NCBI GenBank assembly: GCA_016795145.1
Contig: JAEUII010000347.1
Span: 1 to 64,000, forward strand
Origin: Planctomycetaceae bacterium
Lineage (GTDB): Bacteria > Planctomycetota > Planctomycetia > Planctomycetales > Planctomycetaceae
Direction: 5' to 3'
Length of the DNA: 64,000 nucleotides
This document shows positions 1 to 8,830 of the stretch, one piece after another (position 1 is the stretch's first letter; each line of letters begins with the position of its first letter). The notes below the pieces were generated by a model. It was not told the DNA's origin. It did not search any database and saw only the letters and a program-made list of their open reading frames with translations. Both the position numbers and the translations under genes were made by a program.

Positions 1-1
1 G

Positions 2-640
2 ATTGAAGACTGTGCTCACGCGCATGGGGCGACGCTGGATGGACGTCATGCCGGGACGTTTGGTGAAATCGGCTGCTTCTCATTCTATCCCACGAAGAAC
101 ATTGGAGCCCTGGGCGATGCGGGACTGTGTCTGACTGGAAGTGCCGAACTGGCGGAGAAACTGCGACAGCTTCGCATGTATGGATTTGGTCGAGAGCGAA
201 TCGCGTCTGTGGATGGAGTGAACAGTCGGATTGATGAGCTTCAGGCGGCGATCCTGCGTGTTCGGATGAAACACTTCCCTGAGACTCAGCGAAGGCGAAC
301 TTCCATTGCTGAACGCTACATGACTGAACTGCAAAGCCTGGACGTGCGATTGCCGGTTTCCGATCCGCGTCGTCGCCACGCCTGGCATCAGTTTGTCATT
401 CGCACGCCGAATCGGGAACGTGTGACCGCAGCCCTCGACGAGAAGAGGATTGGCTGGGGGATCCACTATGAGTATTGCCTGCATCGCATGCCGGCCTTTG
501 CTCCATTTTTTCGCGACGGACAGTCGTTACCGGTCACAGAAAAGGCAGCGGATGAGATTCTGTCACTTCCAGTTTCTCCCGAACTCACTGATCAGGAATG
601 TGATCGAGTCATTCGTGTCTTGCGGGAAGTGTTGCGATGA
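2..640 (+). CDS. DegT/DnrJ/EryC1/StrS-family PLP aminotransferase (5' truncated by window edge)
   Basis: The reading frame is open from base 2 and lacks its N-terminus, so only about the last 212 residues are seen. It starts with the family signature: an EDCAHAHGA block, then GTFGEIGCFSFYPTKN, where the lysine (codon 95-97) is the expected Schiff-base residue, then GALGDAG. This family transaminates nucleotide-linked keto sugars to amino sugars with PLP in the cytoplasm. The C-terminal half (VNSRIDELQAAILR, then HAWHQFVIR) also fits. Its stop overlaps the next ATG as ATGA, so it is translationally coupled to a methyltransferase and lies in one operon with a membrane glycosyltransferase. A role in making a modified sugar for a surface glycoconjugate is inferred; the substrate cannot be told. 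Confidence 0.92.
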   Translation: MEDCAHAHGATLDGRHAGTFGEIGCFSFYPTKNIGALGDAGLCLTGSAELAEKLRQLRMYGFGRERIASVDGVNSRIDELQAAILRVRMKHFPETQRRRTSIAERYMTELQSLDVRLPVSDPRRRHAWHQFVIRTPNRERVTAALDEKRIGWGIHYEYCLHRMPAFAPFFRDGQSLPVTEKAADEILSLPVSPELTDQECDRVIRVLREVLR

Positions 641-1455
641 GGGCCGCCGAATACCAGGTGATGGCGGAGGTCGAAGACAGCCATTGGTGGTATGAGGCTC
701 AGCGTTCAGCAATGCAGAGCGTTCTGCAGAAGTCCGGTCTGCTGGAATCTCTAAAAGGTTGTTCCATCCTGGATGCGGGCTGTGGAACAGGAGGGCACCT
801 GAAGTGGCTGCAGACGTTGCTCGGTTCCACCAGACTGGCCGGCTTTGACCGAAGCCACGAAGCGATTTGCAGGGCACGGAGCAAGGTTCCCGAGGCGCAG
901 ATTTGGGTTGATGATCTGACCTGTCTGTCTCCATCGTACTGCGAAAATCACTTTGATCTGATTCTCTGTTCCGATGTGATCTACTCACTGGATCAGACCA
1001 GGGTGTTCTCTGCCCTGGAAGCACTTTTACAGCCTCTGCGCTCTGGAGGATTGTTTCTTTTGCATGTTCCGGCTCTTCCATGGCTTTACAGTCGCCACGA
1101 TGTCTCGGTGGGAACTCGGCATCGCTATCGGGAGAGGGAAGTTGCTGAACTGCTGACGAAGCTCGGTCTGGAAGTGATGTTCCTTTCGTATCGAATGAGC
1201 ATTCTGTTTCCACTTGTTCTTCTGCAGCGACTGCCGTCCATCATTAGCCTTCGATGGCAACGGGGCCGAGGAACAACAGCGGCAGTGGAGTGCCCCGACA
1301 GCGAGCCTGCAGACACGCCATCGCAACTGCGTCTTCCCGCGGCATGGTTGAACGGGCTGTTGAAAACGGTGATGGGCAGTGAGTCGTGGTGGCTGAGTCG
1401 AGGCGGCACTTTCCCGGTCGGATGTTCGATCATCGCATTGGGGAGGAAGCCATGA
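637..1455 (+). CDS. Class I SAM-dependent methyltransferase
   Basis: This 272-residue protein has an N-terminal EDSHWWYEAQR segment, common in sugar/lipid-type methyltransferases, followed by motif I ILDAGCGTGG (about residues 43-52), an acidic GFD at the end of strand 2, and FDLILCSDVIYSL as motif II/post-motif region. It should transfer a methyl group from SAM to a small molecule or glycan precursor in the cytoplasm. The ATG overlaps the stop of the upstream aminotransferase (ATGA), and its own stop overlaps the next gene's ATG, so the start is well supported. The C-terminal 60 residues are less conserved and may carry substrate specificity. The acceptor is unknown; the context suggests a glycan or glycolipid. 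Confidence 0.88.
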   Translation: MRAAEYQVMAEVEDSHWWYEAQRSAMQSVLQKSGLLESLKGCSILDAGCGTGGHLKWLQTLLGSTRLAGFDRSHEAICRARSKVPEAQIWVDDLTCLSPSYCENHFDLILCSDVIYSLDQTRVFSALEALLQPLRSGGLFLLHVPALPWLYSRHDVSVGTRHRYREREVAELLTKLGLEVMFLSYRMSILFPLVLLQRLPSIISLRWQRGRGTTAAVECPDSEPADTPSQLRLPAAWLNGLLKTVMGSESWWLSRGGTFPVGCSIIALGRKP

Positions 1456-3017
1456 CACAGCCTGAGACGCAGTGTGCGAAAGGAACTCCGCCGCAGGACG
1501 GTAAGCCCGGTCGGTTTGCAGTGAGCGTGCTGGTTGTTGCGCTGGTCAGTTGCATTGGTCTTATGCTGCCGATGCTGTTTGCGGGACCTTTGGTTTTGGA
1601 TGAGTATGGCACTTACTGGATAGCGGGAGATGGGCCACTGTCGTTGTGGGAACGCAGTCTGAACTACGAGAACATTCCTCCGCTGGCGCCGGCCATCAAT
1701 CGGTTGTTTCTGAGGCTGTTCGGTGAATCTGAGTTTGTGTTCCGACTTCCTTCTGCTCTGTGCTACGTCGCATCGATCGCTTTGATCTTTCAGCTTGGTC
1801 GCCGAGTCAAGGATGCAGACTTTGGTGCCCTACTGGCTCTGATCCTGGCATGGCATCCTGTTCTGCTGGATGAAGTTCGTATTGCACGGTGTTATGGACT
1901 GACACTGCTGTTGTCGATTGCTGTCCTTCATTCGACAGTACTTTGGATCAAGTCCCTGGAGAGTACTCGTTATCCGCTCATCTGGGCATTGTCATCAGTC
2001 TTGCTGATCTGGACACATTACCTGAATGTCCTCCTAGTCCTGATGACATCTGTTCCGCTCGCGTGGTACCTCTTTAGCGATTCATTTTATGGAAAAAACA
2101 AACTGCTCTTGATGTGGGCGATCATTGGCTGCTGCGTGTATCCGCTATTGCCGTCTCTCATCAGGATGTCCGTCTGGGGTGAGTATTTTGGATTTCAAAC
2201 GGAAGCCAGCGTGACAGAAACTGTCTCGTCATTCTGGTGGGCTGGTTTGCCAGCAGCACTGGTCGCCAGGTACGTGTTCCATCGTGGCGGCTATTTGAAT
2301 TCGTCTTCCCGGAACACAGGGAAGCGGCTGCGATGGGTTTTGTTTTTCTGTTGTGTTGTGCCGATGCTGGGGGCCATCCTCTTCTGTCGCGGCGATTTCG
2401 CAAGTCTCGCGAATCCTCGTTATCGAACGTGCGTTGAAGCAGCGGGAATTTGCCTGTGGCTCGGAATTGTCTCAAAACAACAAAAACCAATTCATAGTAT
2501 TGCCGTCGTTTGTATCGGGCTTGTGGTCACGTGGATTGGCTGTGGGCACCTGCCATGGCATCCCAAACGTCTCAGCACACCGCAAAGTGCTCAGTGGAAG
2601 GAAATGGCCGTCCGCATCCAGTCAGACGGCCATTCGGAACAGACAATCTTTGTTCAGAGCGGTCTTGGTGAAGCGGCCCTGCTGCGCGACTTCTTTGCCG
2701 ATGATGTACTGCAGGACTATGTGGCATGTCGGATGGGGCGAATGTATGTCAAAGGGGACCATCGTCGAATTGGACTCCCATTCGTGTGGAACCTAAACCC
2801 TGAGATGAACCAATGGTACAGGGATCAGCTTCGAGGGATCGCAGCTTCGCGGACAAACAGTTTCTGGCTGGCGGCGGCGACCGACACGGATCTCAATGAA
2901 ACATCAAGTCTCTACTTCGAAGAGATGGCCCGCGAAGAAGGATTTGAAATGTCCCAAAGTCACGTACTTCCGAAAGCAAAGCTGATACTGTTTCAGCACA
3001 GGAACCCTCAGCCGTGA
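1452..3017 (+). CDS. GT39/ArnT-like membrane glycosyltransferase
   Basis: This 521-residue polytopic membrane protein has about ten hydrophobic segments. An LDEYGTYW motif sits in the first large loop (D50-E51), at the place of the catalytic acidic pair of PMT/ArnT/GT39 enzymes, which use polyprenyl-phosphate sugars on the outer face of the membrane. FRLPSALCYVASIALIFQLGRR and the ARCYG segment are typical of the PMT_2 domain, and a soluble C-terminal domain follows. The ATG at 1452 is chosen over an upstream in-frame ATG at 1386 because it overlaps the preceding TGA (ATGA) and has GGGAGG just upstream. It ends inside a GTGA overlap with the next methyltransferase. It probably transfers a sugar to lipid, glycan or protein; the acceptor is unknown. 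Confidence 0.82.
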   Translation: MTQPETQCAKGTPPQDGKPGRFAVSVLVVALVSCIGLMLPMLFAGPLVLDEYGTYWIAGDGPLSLWERSLNYENIPPLAPAINRLFLRLFGESEFVFRLPSALCYVASIALIFQLGRRVKDADFGALLALILAWHPVLLDEVRIARCYGLTLLLSIAVLHSTVLWIKSLESTRYPLIWALSSVLLIWTHYLNVLLVLMTSVPLAWYLFSDSFYGKNKLLLMWAIIGCCVYPLLPSLIRMSVWGEYFGFQTEASVTETVSSFWWAGLPAALVARYVFHRGGYLNSSSRNTGKRLRWVLFFCCVVPMLGAILFCRGDFASLANPRYRTCVEAAGICLWLGIVSKQQKPIHSIAVVCIGLVVTWIGCGHLPWHPKRLSTPQSAQWKEMAVRIQSDGHSEQTIFVQSGLGEAALLRDFFADDVLQDYVACRMGRMYVKGDHRRIGLPFVWNLNPEMNQWYRDQLRGIAASRTNSFWLAAATDTDLNETSSLYFEEMAREEGFEMSQSHVLPKAKLILFQHRNPQP

Positions 3018-3655
3018 CGAAGGATCACCGCTCTTCCACAATGGAGCTGTTTGTTCGCTGGCTCGCATCGATCCCGAGTGTGTTTGATGGGCTTCGATGG
3101 ATTCTGGAAGGTGGCTATCGTGGACACGAATCCGTATTTCGCATCGAACTTAGCAATGCAGTTGTCTCCGAAACATCGCAGCGCGTTCTTGACATCGGTT
3201 GTGGTACAGGACTCCACGCGCCGAGGTTCAAGGCAGACTGTTACCGCGGGGTTGATCTGTCGGATCGTTACGTTCAGGCGGCTCGCAGAAAGTACCCGGC
3301 CCATCAGTTCGATGTGGGTGATGCCCGCAAACTCGTTTTCGGCGATGACTCCTTCCAGACAATCCTGATCTCCGGACTGCTTCATCATCTGAACGACGAA
3401 GATGCCCTTGCCGTGCTGCGAGAAGCCGCGCGCGTTCTGAAACCTGGAGGATCGATTGTGATCTGGGAGGACATTCCAACGACCAGTTTATGGAATCCTG
3501 TTGGAGCCATGATTCATCGACTGGATCAGGGAGACTGGATTCGGACTCCGGATCAATATCGGCAACTCATCGAGCCATCATTCTGCATCGAGAGTGAACG
3601 AACATTTCGCAGCGGGTTCATGGACTACGTTGTATTTCTCGCCAGACCAAAGTGA
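3014..3655 (+). CDS. Class I SAM-dependent methyltransferase (UbiE-like)
   Basis: This 213-residue protein starts at GTG 3014, overlapping the glycosyltransferase stop as GTGA; an internal ATG at 3041 is the alternative. Motif I is VLDIGCGTGLH (about residues 58-68), followed by GVDLSDRYV (end of strand 2), DVGDARKL, then DSFQTILISGLLHHLND and VLKPGGSIVIWEDI, the full Methyltransf_11 pattern. It should methylate a small molecule or lipid-linked intermediate. It is the last gene of the four-gene operon and faces the minus-strand lipoprotein gene across a 35-bp gap. Two methyltransferases in one glycan operon suggest a multiply methylated sugar; that is inference. Confidence 0.88.
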   Translation: MTKDHRSSTMELFVRWLASIPSVFDGLRWILEGGYRGHESVFRIELSNAVVSETSQRVLDIGCGTGLHAPRFKADCYRGVDLSDRYVQAARRKYPAHQFDVGDARKLVFGDDSFQTILISGLLHHLNDEDALAVLREAARVLKPGGSIVIWEDIPTTSLWNPVGAMIHRLDQGDWIRTPDQYRQLIEPSFCIESERTFRSGFMDYVVFLARPK

Positions 3656-3656
3656 C

Positions 3657-3683
3657 TTTGGCCTCACACAGGCTCATGCCAAA
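3657..3683. terminator. Possible short hairpin between convergent genes
   Basis: TTTGGC (3657-3662) and GCCAAA (3678-3683) can pair across a 15-nt loop in the 35-bp gap between convergent stop codons. There is no convincing U-tract on the plus strand, so a bidirectional terminator is only possible. Confidence 0.25.
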
Positions 3684-3690
3684 ACACTGG

Positions 3691-4656
3691 TCAGGGAGAC
3701 GGAGGAGCAGGCAGTGGTTCTGCATTTTCGACAGGAGCTGGAGTTGTGATGACCGACGTCGGAGGGCACATGACGACGGCTGGTTCGGGCTGAGGCGGAC
3801 CGAATTTCGGCGGCGGTGAAAAGAGCCAGTAGGAGCACTTCGTCCAGAAGCCGAGTTCTTTTGGTGCCGGCGGATGGGTTGTCAGGTAATACCATTCTGC
3901 GACATCCAGCGAGATCTCATTGATGAAGGCTCGCGGACTGTTGTGGCCTGGATCAGGATCCGCCGGTCGGGCTTCACCAAAAATTCGATGTCGGATTTTC
4001 CGTTTTGGCTCAGGTTCCAGCAGGCCATATTCTTCAGCCGACCAGGTCGTCGTTGTGTGTTGAATGCACGCCTGAGTTTCGCCGTCCAGGAGCTTTATCT
4101 CCATCGTCGCGCGAAACGGAAAGTAGGGATGATATTCCACGACTCGAACCACAAGGATCTGATTCACGACGGGCGGCGTGGGCGTCAGCAGCAGGGGATT
4201 TGGAGACTGGGGGGGAGGATTCGTATTGAGGGGATCCTGAAAGTTGATCGTCAGAATGTCGCCGGTTGGCACGGGTGCCAATGGTGTTGCCGTAGCAAGG
4301 TGGCTTGGCGGGAGGCTGGCAAGAGGCACAACAGACAGCGATGCTCCACAGAGCTGTAGTTCGCGATGGATGGCCACTCCAAGGTCGGAAGCAAACTTCA
4401 CGTGGATTGGCAGATCCGCGGACTGCATTGCAAGCCCCAGACGACTTGCCGGGTCTCCGAGCGATGGAATAATTGTTCGGTCACCGTGCTTATCTTCAAT
4501 CAACGTATGAGCCGGGTATCGAGTTTGAATCGCAGGGACACGCGCTGATTCCATCATCTCCGGACCGCGGCATCCTGAGAGCAGGCAGGCGATCATGATG
4601 GCGGCGATTTGTCCCCGCCGGCACGGAATTGCGATTCCCTGATTCAGTGCAGACAT
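3691..4656 (-). CDS. Proline-rich lipoprotein of unknown function, end of the flagellar operon
   Basis: This 321-residue protein has a basic N-terminus, a hydrophobic stretch and a lipobox LLSGC near residues 25-29, so it should be exported and lipid-anchored. The middle (PTGDILTINFQDPL; NQILVVRVVEYHPYFPFRATMEIKLLDGETQ) looks like a beta-rich domain; proline-rich segments flank it and form the C-terminus. Its ATG overlaps the upstream lipoprotein stop as TGATG, so the two are coupled. It is the last gene of the minus-strand run that begins with fliL. A role in anchoring or assembling the flagellum in the envelope is suggested only by position. I do not recognise a named family. Confidence 0.72.
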   Translation of the reverse strand: MSALNQGIAIPCRRGQIAAIMIACLLSGCRGPEMMESARVPAIQTRYPAHTLIEDKHGDRTIIPSLGDPASRLGLAMQSADLPIHVKFASDLGVAIHRELQLCGASLSVVPLASLPPSHLATATPLAPVPTGDILTINFQDPLNTNPPPQSPNPLLLTPTPPVVNQILVVRVVEYHPYFPFRATMEIKLLDGETQACIQHTTTTWSAEEYGLLEPEPKRKIRHRIFGEARPADPDPGHNSPRAFINEISLDVAEWYYLTTHPPAPKELGFWTKCSYWLFSPPPKFGPPQPEPAVVMCPPTSVITTPAPVENAEPLPAPPSP

Positions 4657-5294
4657 CAGAGCGATCCAGTTGCGGGAGGCAGCGATTTGAGTTCATTCAC
4701 CGCCTGAGAACCCTCAGGAGCCGGTGGAGTCTGAAGCGGCCCGGGGCTCGACTGTCCGTTAAAATCCTCCGGTGTATCCTCGATCTGGCGCACTGCTTCG
4801 TTGAGCACTTTGAATTGTTCTATATCTCTCCTTGCACGTTCTTCCTGTTTTGCCTGCATATTTTGCAACTGCAACACAAGGTTCTGCATAATAGCCTTTT
4901 GCTCCAGCGCTGTGTTCTGCAGATCGGCGTCCCGTTTCCTGATGTCTTCTTCCAGCCTCATCACCCGCTCTTCACATTCTACCAGTTTGGTTTCCGCAGT
5001 AACGACGGGGGTGACAACGGGAGCAGGGGGCACGGCCGGTGGCTGAGTACCGACAACAGGCGGCGGTGTCATTCCCGGCTGCCCCGCTACTGGTGGAACC
5101 ACCGCATTCTGAGGCGCCGCGCAGGTGGGACAGGCTGCATCCGCCGGGTGGCTGCCACCGGGAATTCGTTCGCCCAGAACCGACCAGTTCGCGACGCATC
5201 CGGTCAGTGAGCAGGTCAGTATGCAAAGAGCCAGCATGCCAGGTCGTGCTGACTGGTTTGAACGAGTGGAATTTGATTGAGTCTGATTCACCAT
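4656..5294 (-). CDS. Lipoprotein with coiled coil, unknown function
   Basis: From ATG 5294 the 212-residue product has a hydrophobic segment ending in lipobox LTGC near residue 30, a proline/valine-rich linker, then a roughly 70-residue heptad-rich coiled coil (about residues 103-172, ETKLVECEERVMRLEEDI onward) and a Pro/Gly-rich tail. An upstream in-frame TTG at 5333 would extend it but has no need to be used. The layout (lipid anchor, flexible linker, coiled coil) fits an envelope tether or scaffold. It lies between the 79-residue protein and a second lipoprotein, and its stop overlaps the next start. Function unknown; flagellar association is inferred from the operon. Confidence 0.7.
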   Translation of the reverse strand: MVNQTQSNSTRSNQSARPGMLALCILTCSLTGCVANWSVLGERIPGGSHPADAACPTCAAPQNAVVPPVAGQPGMTPPPVVGTQPPAVPPAPVVTPVVTAETKLVECEERVMRLEEDIRKRDADLQNTALEQKAIMQNLVLQLQNMQAKQEERARRDIEQFKVLNEAVRQIEDTPEDFNGQSSPGPLQTPPAPEGSQAVNELKSLPPATGSL

Positions 5295-5333
5295 GGTTCT
5301 ATGTCCGGGATGCCGTTCAGAGATTCTGTCCAA

Positions 5334-5573
5334 TCACTTCGACGCATCAGGGTTCTGGTAATCGAGTTCCACGACAGTGACTTCGCCGCAGCTGCAGCGG
5401 AGCTGAATCGAAACAACATCCCCGGTCACCGGATCTGTTGTGATCGAGACATTTGATGGTTGAGTCTGACAGCTGGATGCTTCAATGCTGGTGGAGAGTT
5501 TCACTGGTGCTTCGCTGAACCGAACCTGCTGTCGTGAGAGGACTCGACCTCGATTGGAAACTGCTGCTGTCAT
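5334..5573 (-). CDS. Small protein with CSCG motif in flagellar operon
   Basis: This 79-residue product has no signal peptide. Its N-terminal half is polar (RQQVRFSEAPVKLS), and the C-terminal half contains SIQLRCSCGEVTVVELDYQ, a CxC pair in a beta-strand-like context. It lies 63 bp after fliA on the same strand and 39 bp before the lipoprotein start. I know of no named family. The CxC could bind metal or be redox-active, but two cysteines alone do not show it. Its place directly after fliA makes a small regulatory or assembly role in flagellation possible. Confidence 0.58.
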   Translation of the reverse strand: MTAAVSNRGRVLSRQQVRFSEAPVKLSTSIEASSCQTQPSNVSITTDPVTGDVVSIQLRCSCGEVTVVELDYQNPDASK

Positions 5574-5636
5574 GGTTGTCGTTCGAAAAAGTAAGGCACA
5601 CAGGAATGATCACGAATGGTTCGGTTGCCGAAGGTC

Positions 5637-6356
5637 TCAGCTGACTCTTCGACGGACGATCGACTTGAGCTGCAGTTCTGCAGATGCCAGGAGCCGTGAG
5701 ACTCTGGATTCCGAGAGATTCAGGACTGCTCCGATTTCTTTCATCGTCATGTCGTCCTTGTAATACATCGTGACGGCAAGTCGCATTTTGTCCGGGAGCT
5801 GTTCGATCGCATCGGCGAGTAATCGCTTTTCATCATCACGGTGCGAATCTGCGTCAACCCGAGTCGTTCGTTCGGCCGGAAGCGGCAGCTCACCGAGCTC
5901 TTCGGCCCAGCTTTCCGGGCGAGTGAGTCTCATGGCTGCAAGACACTCTTCGACTTCCTTCACCGACAATCCCGTTGCAGCAGACAGTTTTTCGGCTGTC
6001 AGAGGCGGTGTCATGTGCACAGAGGCCGTTCGAATCTGAGCCCAGTGCTGAAGGATTGCCTGAGGAACCGGGCAGTTACGCCGGAGTTCGTCCAGAATCG
6101 CGCCTCGAATTCGCTGATAGGCGAATGTCGTGAACGCAGTTTCGCGATCCGGGTCAAACTGGCCAGCGGCTTCGACCAAGCCGAGAATTCCGGCTGACTC
6201 AAGGTTTTCCTGATCCACATACTCCGGCAATGTTCCAAGCATCTTGCCGAGTATGTGTTTCACGTAATACAGATGCTCCAGGATCAGACGATCCCGAAGA
6301 TCTGCCTTACAGACTTTTTTGTAAGCTTTGACAGCTGAGTGCATCCGTGTACTCAT
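5637..6356 (-). CDS. fliA: RNA polymerase sigma-28 factor for flagellar genes (FliA/WhiG type)
   Basis: This 239-residue protein has the sigma-70 region 2 signature (LILEHLYYVKHILGK, then LESAGILGLVEAAGQFDPDRETAFTTFAYQRIRGAILDELRR), an intact region 3 (PLTAEKLSAATGLSVKEVEECL) and a region 4 helix-turn-helix (LPDKMRLAVTMYYKDDMTMKEIGAVLNLSESRVSRLLASAE). The length and the AYQRIRGAILDELR block are typical of FliA, which directs RNA polymerase to late flagellar promoters. It follows flhA after one small membrane-protein gene; the usual flhF and flhG are not between them. No anti-sigma factor (flgM) is seen nearby. Confidence 0.92.
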   Translation of the reverse strand: MSTRMHSAVKAYKKVCKADLRDRLILEHLYYVKHILGKMLGTLPEYVDQENLESAGILGLVEAAGQFDPDRETAFTTFAYQRIRGAILDELRRNCPVPQAILQHWAQIRTASVHMTPPLTAEKLSAATGLSVKEVEECLAAMRLTRPESWAEELGELPLPAERTTRVDADSHRDDEKRLLADAIEQLPDKMRLAVTMYYKDDMTMKEIGAVLNLSESRVSRLLASAELQLKSIVRRRVS

Positions 6357-6412
6357 GTCTGTGACTTCGTTTTCAACAGTGGTATTGGCCCGGTGTGCAG
6401 ACTCTGCTTATT

Positions 6413-6637
6413 TCAGCCAGGATCCTGGTCAGGACCAGGTTCACTGATTCTTTGCAGAGTCCACACAAAGAGTCTGACAAAGAGTCCGGAAACGATTGCG
6501 GCCGTTACAGCACGCAGCACAATTTCCGCAGGACCGACACTTCGGAAGATCCCGACAAGGATCACCGCACAGGCAACAAGCAGTCCGAATGCTCGTCCCC
6601 AGGGTCGCTGATCCAGAATGATCTCGTTCAGATTCAT
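6413..6637 (-). CDS. Small two-helix membrane protein between flhA and fliA
   Basis: This 74-residue product carries two predicted membrane helices (about residues 15-34, AFGLLVACAVILVGIFRSVG, and 40-60, VLRAVTAAIVSGLFVRLFVW) with a short soluble start and an acidic PGPDQDPG tail. It sits 63 bp downstream of flhA and 56 bp upstream of fliA on the same strand, so co-transcription is likely. It is much too short and differently built to be FliQ (about 90 residues) or FlhB. I do not recognise it; the operon suggests a membrane accessory of the export apparatus. Confidence 0.6.
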   Translation of the reverse strand: MNLNEIILDQRPWGRAFGLLVACAVILVGIFRSVGPAEIVLRAVTAAIVSGLFVRLFVWTLQRISEPGPDQDPG

Positions 6638-6700
6638 TGAGTTCTTTTTTCAGATCACAAAGTGACTTTCATCGGTGATCATCACTCAGCCACGGCAGCG

Positions 6701-8830
6701 TCATGCTGCCTGAGCTGAGCCTCGTAACGCCGGATTGTCCGCCGGAGTTTCTGCCCCAATGATCTCATCAAACTGCAGCATCACCGCGGCATCGATGACA
6801 AGGTCATTGGGAATTTCCTGGTAGGCAATAACTCCGACATCCGGAGCTGTTCTTGCCAGCAGTCGTTTCATTGGTCGTCGAACGCGCTGATCCACAAGCA
6901 CGGCCAGTGGCTGCTGTCTGCGTTCAGAGTCCTTCCATGCCTTGCTGACCGCTTCAATCAGTCGTGTCAAAGGCCCAGCTCCGAGAGCAAGCTGGTCCTG
7001 GTGAAGCGATTGACGCAGTCGGGTATCCAGCTTTGGCTCCATCGAGAGGACTCGAAGTCGCCCATCGCTGCCTCGGAATCGCTCACAGACAAGACGTCCC
7101 AGATCAATACGAACGTGGTCGGTCAGGTCTTCCGTCGTCTTTGACGATGGAGCATGATTCACGATCGATTCCAGAATCAGCGTAATGTCGGCCAGCGGAA
7201 TGCGATCCTCCGCCAGCTGGACAAGCACCTGATGCAGCGTGCCCATACGAATCACCTCCGGTTTGATTTCATCCACAATGGTCGGGGCGAATTCCTTTGC
7301 CCGATCCAGCATTTGTTTCAGGGCTTCGCGAGTCAGCAGCTCGTGCGCAAATCGTTTCAGAATCTCACCCAGGTGAGTGATCAGAACGCTGAGAGGATCC
7401 ACAACGGTGCATCCATGAACTTCCGCAAGCCGCCGGTTTTCCTGGGCGATCCATCGAGCTGTCAGTCCAAACGCAGGCTCAACAGTAGCCTCACCTGTCA
7501 GATTCACAGGGCGGCCTTCGGGAAGAATGGCCATCAGCTGTTCGGTGCGAAGTTCACCGCCAGCCACTTTTCGACCGGCAACAAGAATTCGATACTCTTC
7601 CGGCTGAAGCAGAAGGTTGCTGTTCACGCGAATGGGAGGAACCCATACGCCCTGTGTTCGTGAAAACTCTCGACGCAGAGCGGTGATGCGTTCCGACAGA
7701 CCTTTGACTTTCTTGCTCTGAATGAACGGAACCAGTCTGGCACCCACTTCCACGACGGCACGATCAGTCACCAGGAATTCATCCAGATGGCGCTCATCGT
7801 CCGGCTGTCCTGGACCACCGTTGGGATCTGTGCCTTCAGGAACTTGAGGTGCGGCAGGAACTGGTTTGCGTCGATTGGCCAGCAGCAGCAGTCCGGCAGA
7901 AACACCAAGGAACGGCAGCTTTGGCAAACCTGGCATCATCGCAATCAGTGCAAGGATGGCAGCACCAATCCAGATCGGGCGTTCTGACTTGAACAGCTGC
8001 CCCTGGATTTCGTCGCCAAGACTGTCGTCCGATGTAGTTTTCGTCACCAGAACACCAGCGGTCGTTGCTATCACGAGTGCTGGAATCTGAGTAACGAGAC
8101 CATCGCCGACGGAAAGAATGGAATAGGTTCGAATGGACTCAACCAGAGTCTTTCCGTTTACGACGCCCATGATGACGCCGCCAACCAGGTTGACTCCCGT
8201 GATGATCAGTCCGGCGATCGCATCACCGCGAACGAATTTGCTGGCACCGTCCATCGCCCCGTAGAACTCAGTCTCTCTCGACAGTTCTTCGCGACGACGT
8301 CGTGCTTCTTTATCGTTGATTGATCCCGCATTCAGCTCTGCATCGATGGCCATCTGCTTGCCAGGCATCGCATCCAGAGTGAATCGAGCAGCAACTTCGG
8401 CGATTCGACCGGCACCTTTTGTGATCACCATGAACTGGATGGTGACAAGGATCAGGAAGATCACGAGTCCCACAACCAGCTGCCCACCGACGACGTAGTT
8501 GCCGAATGCCGTCACGATATGCCCGGCGTCGCCATCCAGCAGAATCAGTCGCGTCGTCGCAACGTTCAGGGAGAGTCGGTAAAGCGTCAGCAGCAGCAGC
8601 AGTGACGGGAAGACCGTCAGTTCCAGGGCTCGCTTTGCGCTGAGAGTGACCAGCAAAAGGAGAGTCGTGGCGGCGAGGTTCGCTGCCAGAAGAACGTCCA
8701 AAAGCCACTGCGGCAACGGAACCAGCATCACCACAAGGCCAATGATCATCCCGAATGACAGCAGAGTCTCGCTCTGCTGCATCCAGCCGGATGGGCCTGA
8801 GGTTTTTGCGGTTACCGCCGGGGCTGACAT
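6701..8830 (-). CDS. flhA: Flagellar biosynthesis protein FlhA
   Basis: This 709-residue protein has the normal FlhA length. The N-terminal half holds about eight membrane helices and FHIPEP-family blocks: YRLSLNVATTRLILL, GKQMAIDAELNAG, RRREELSRETEFYGAMDGASKFVRGDAIAGL. The C-terminal cytoplasmic domain (about residue 360 on) includes EDRIPLADITLILESIVNHAP and a conserved end. FlhA is the largest ring component of the flagellar type III export gate; it couples proton flow to export and binds chaperone-substrate complexes. It is directly preceded by fliP (46 bp) with no fliQ, fliR or flhB between, which is unusual. ATG 8830 has only a weak upstream GGAA. Confidence 0.97.
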   Translation of the reverse strand: MSAPAVTAKTSGPSGWMQQSETLLSFGMIIGLVVMLVPLPQWLLDVLLAANLAATTLLLLVTLSAKRALELTVFPSLLLLLTLYRLSLNVATTRLILLDGDAGHIVTAFGNYVVGGQLVVGLVIFLILVTIQFMVITKGAGRIAEVAARFTLDAMPGKQMAIDAELNAGSINDKEARRRREELSRETEFYGAMDGASKFVRGDAIAGLIITGVNLVGGVIMGVVNGKTLVESIRTYSILSVGDGLVTQIPALVIATTAGVLVTKTTSDDSLGDEIQGQLFKSERPIWIGAAILALIAMMPGLPKLPFLGVSAGLLLLANRRKPVPAAPQVPEGTDPNGGPGQPDDERHLDEFLVTDRAVVEVGARLVPFIQSKKVKGLSERITALRREFSRTQGVWVPPIRVNSNLLLQPEEYRILVAGRKVAGGELRTEQLMAILPEGRPVNLTGEATVEPAFGLTARWIAQENRRLAEVHGCTVVDPLSVLITHLGEILKRFAHELLTREALKQMLDRAKEFAPTIVDEIKPEVIRMGTLHQVLVQLAEDRIPLADITLILESIVNHAPSSKTTEDLTDHVRIDLGRLVCERFRGSDGRLRVLSMEPKLDTRLRQSLHQDQLALGAGPLTRLIEAVSKAWKDSERRQQPLAVLVDQRVRRPMKRLLARTAPDVGVIAYQEIPNDLVIDAAVMLQFDEIIGAETPADNPALRGSAQAA

